The notes beneath the pieces are model-generated. The model was not told the DNA's origin and made no database searches. It saw nothing but the letters and a program-made list of their open reading frames with translations. A stretch of DNA of 6,872 nucleotides from assembly GCA_000437755.1 (NCBI GenBank), contig FR900185.1, positions 48,011 through 54,882 on the forward strand, given 5' to 3'. Numbering within the stretch: position 1 is the first letter of the stretch; each line of letters begins with the position of its first letter. Origin of the DNA: Roseburia sp. CAG:303. GTDB lineage: Bacteria > Bacillota > Clostridia > Lachnospirales > Lachnospiraceae. Of the stretch, positions 6,555-6,872 are shown piece after piece. The position numbers and the translations under genes were made by a program.

Positions 6555-6872
6555 TTATTCCAAATCTATCTTCTGTGCGTGTTCATCCGCATTCTTTATG
6601 TAATACATCTTTGTAAATCCATTTCTTCTGGCATATTTACGATAGCCTTCCATGGAGAAATCAGGATTTCTTCTGACCAGTGTAACCGGAATTCCATCCT
6701 TGCGGTACTGGCCTGCCATGGCTATTGCCTCTTTCTGAATCTCATTCTCATACAGAAGGAGAATTGTCTTCCGCTCCACCGGAATCTCTATTTTCTGCCG
6801 GTTCATCGCCATCAGCAGACGGTCCAGATCTACGGCAAATCCGATGGACGGGGTATTCTTTCCAAACTGTTT
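6555..6872 (-). CDS. hisZ: ATP phosphoribosyltransferase regulatory subunit, C-terminal part (cut by window edge)
   Basis: The last 105 residues of a histidyl-tRNA synthetase-like protein; the frame is open to the window end at 6872 and stops with TAA at 6555. The fragment starts KQFGKNTPSIGFAVDLDRLL. The PSIGFAVDLDRLL part corresponds to class II synthetase motif 3, where an arginine ends the core domain. After a basic linker come about 70 residues (KTILLLYENEIQKEAIAMAG onward) resembling an anticodon-binding-type alpha/beta fold. HisZ is a catalytically inactive HisS paralogue that binds short HisG and carries the histidine feedback site. HisS itself is the alternative, but position directly in front of short-form hisG strongly favours HisZ. 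An in-frame ATG at 6812 is an internal methionine and not the start. Confidence 0.88.
   Translation of the reverse strand, partial: KQFGKNTPSIGFAVDLDRLLMAMNRQKIEIPVERKTILLLYENEIQKEAIAMAGQYRKDGIPVTLVRRNPDFSMEGYRKYARRNGFTKMYYIKNADEHAQKIDLE

Overview
The window reads as a stretch of a Firmicutes chromosome, most likely a Lachnospiraceae-type clostridium. This rests on a moderately AT-rich base composition, strong GGAGG-type ribosome binding sites, the short-form HisG plus HisZ pair, and a radical SAM / DUF2344 / ribonuclease G gene block known from Clostridia. The species cannot be fixed from the sequence alone. Every supported gene lies on the minus strand, so transcription runs from position 6872 towards position 1. 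The gaps between genes are only 1 to 23 bases, with one 17-base overlap. I see no terminator, RNA gene, CRISPR array or insertion sequence.

Right part (6872 to 2779): a histidine biosynthesis cluster in the order hisZ (3' part only), hisG (short form), hisD, hisB and a large hisIE. These genes cover PRPP + ATP condensation (HisG/HisZ), hydrolysis of PR-ATP and ring opening of PR-AMP (HisIE), dehydration of imidazoleglycerol phosphate (HisB) and the final oxidation of histidinol (HisD). hisA, hisF, hisH and hisC are not downstream. The HisIE protein is about twice the usual length. It carries an N-terminal stretch of roughly 130 residues that resembles the first half of a HisF/HisA barrel but lacks the catalytic aspartates.

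Left part (2769 to 1): a radical SAM protein of the TIGR03960 type, its usual partner (DUF2344, 'radical SAM-linked protein'), and the first 46 codons of a ribonuclease G/E family gene. The radical SAM gene is broken. A perfect 23-bp tandem duplication (about 1927-1972) falls exactly inside the CxxxCxxC iron-sulfur motif and shifts the frame. Removing one copy in silico restores GCIRGCRFCQAG and one continuous 621-residue frame, so the lesion is recent, reversible in principle, or an assembly error. This is the most notable observation in the window.

The close spacing suggests one transcript running from the his genes into the radical SAM / DUF2344 / RNase G block, although a promoter inside the 3' end of hisIE cannot be excluded.
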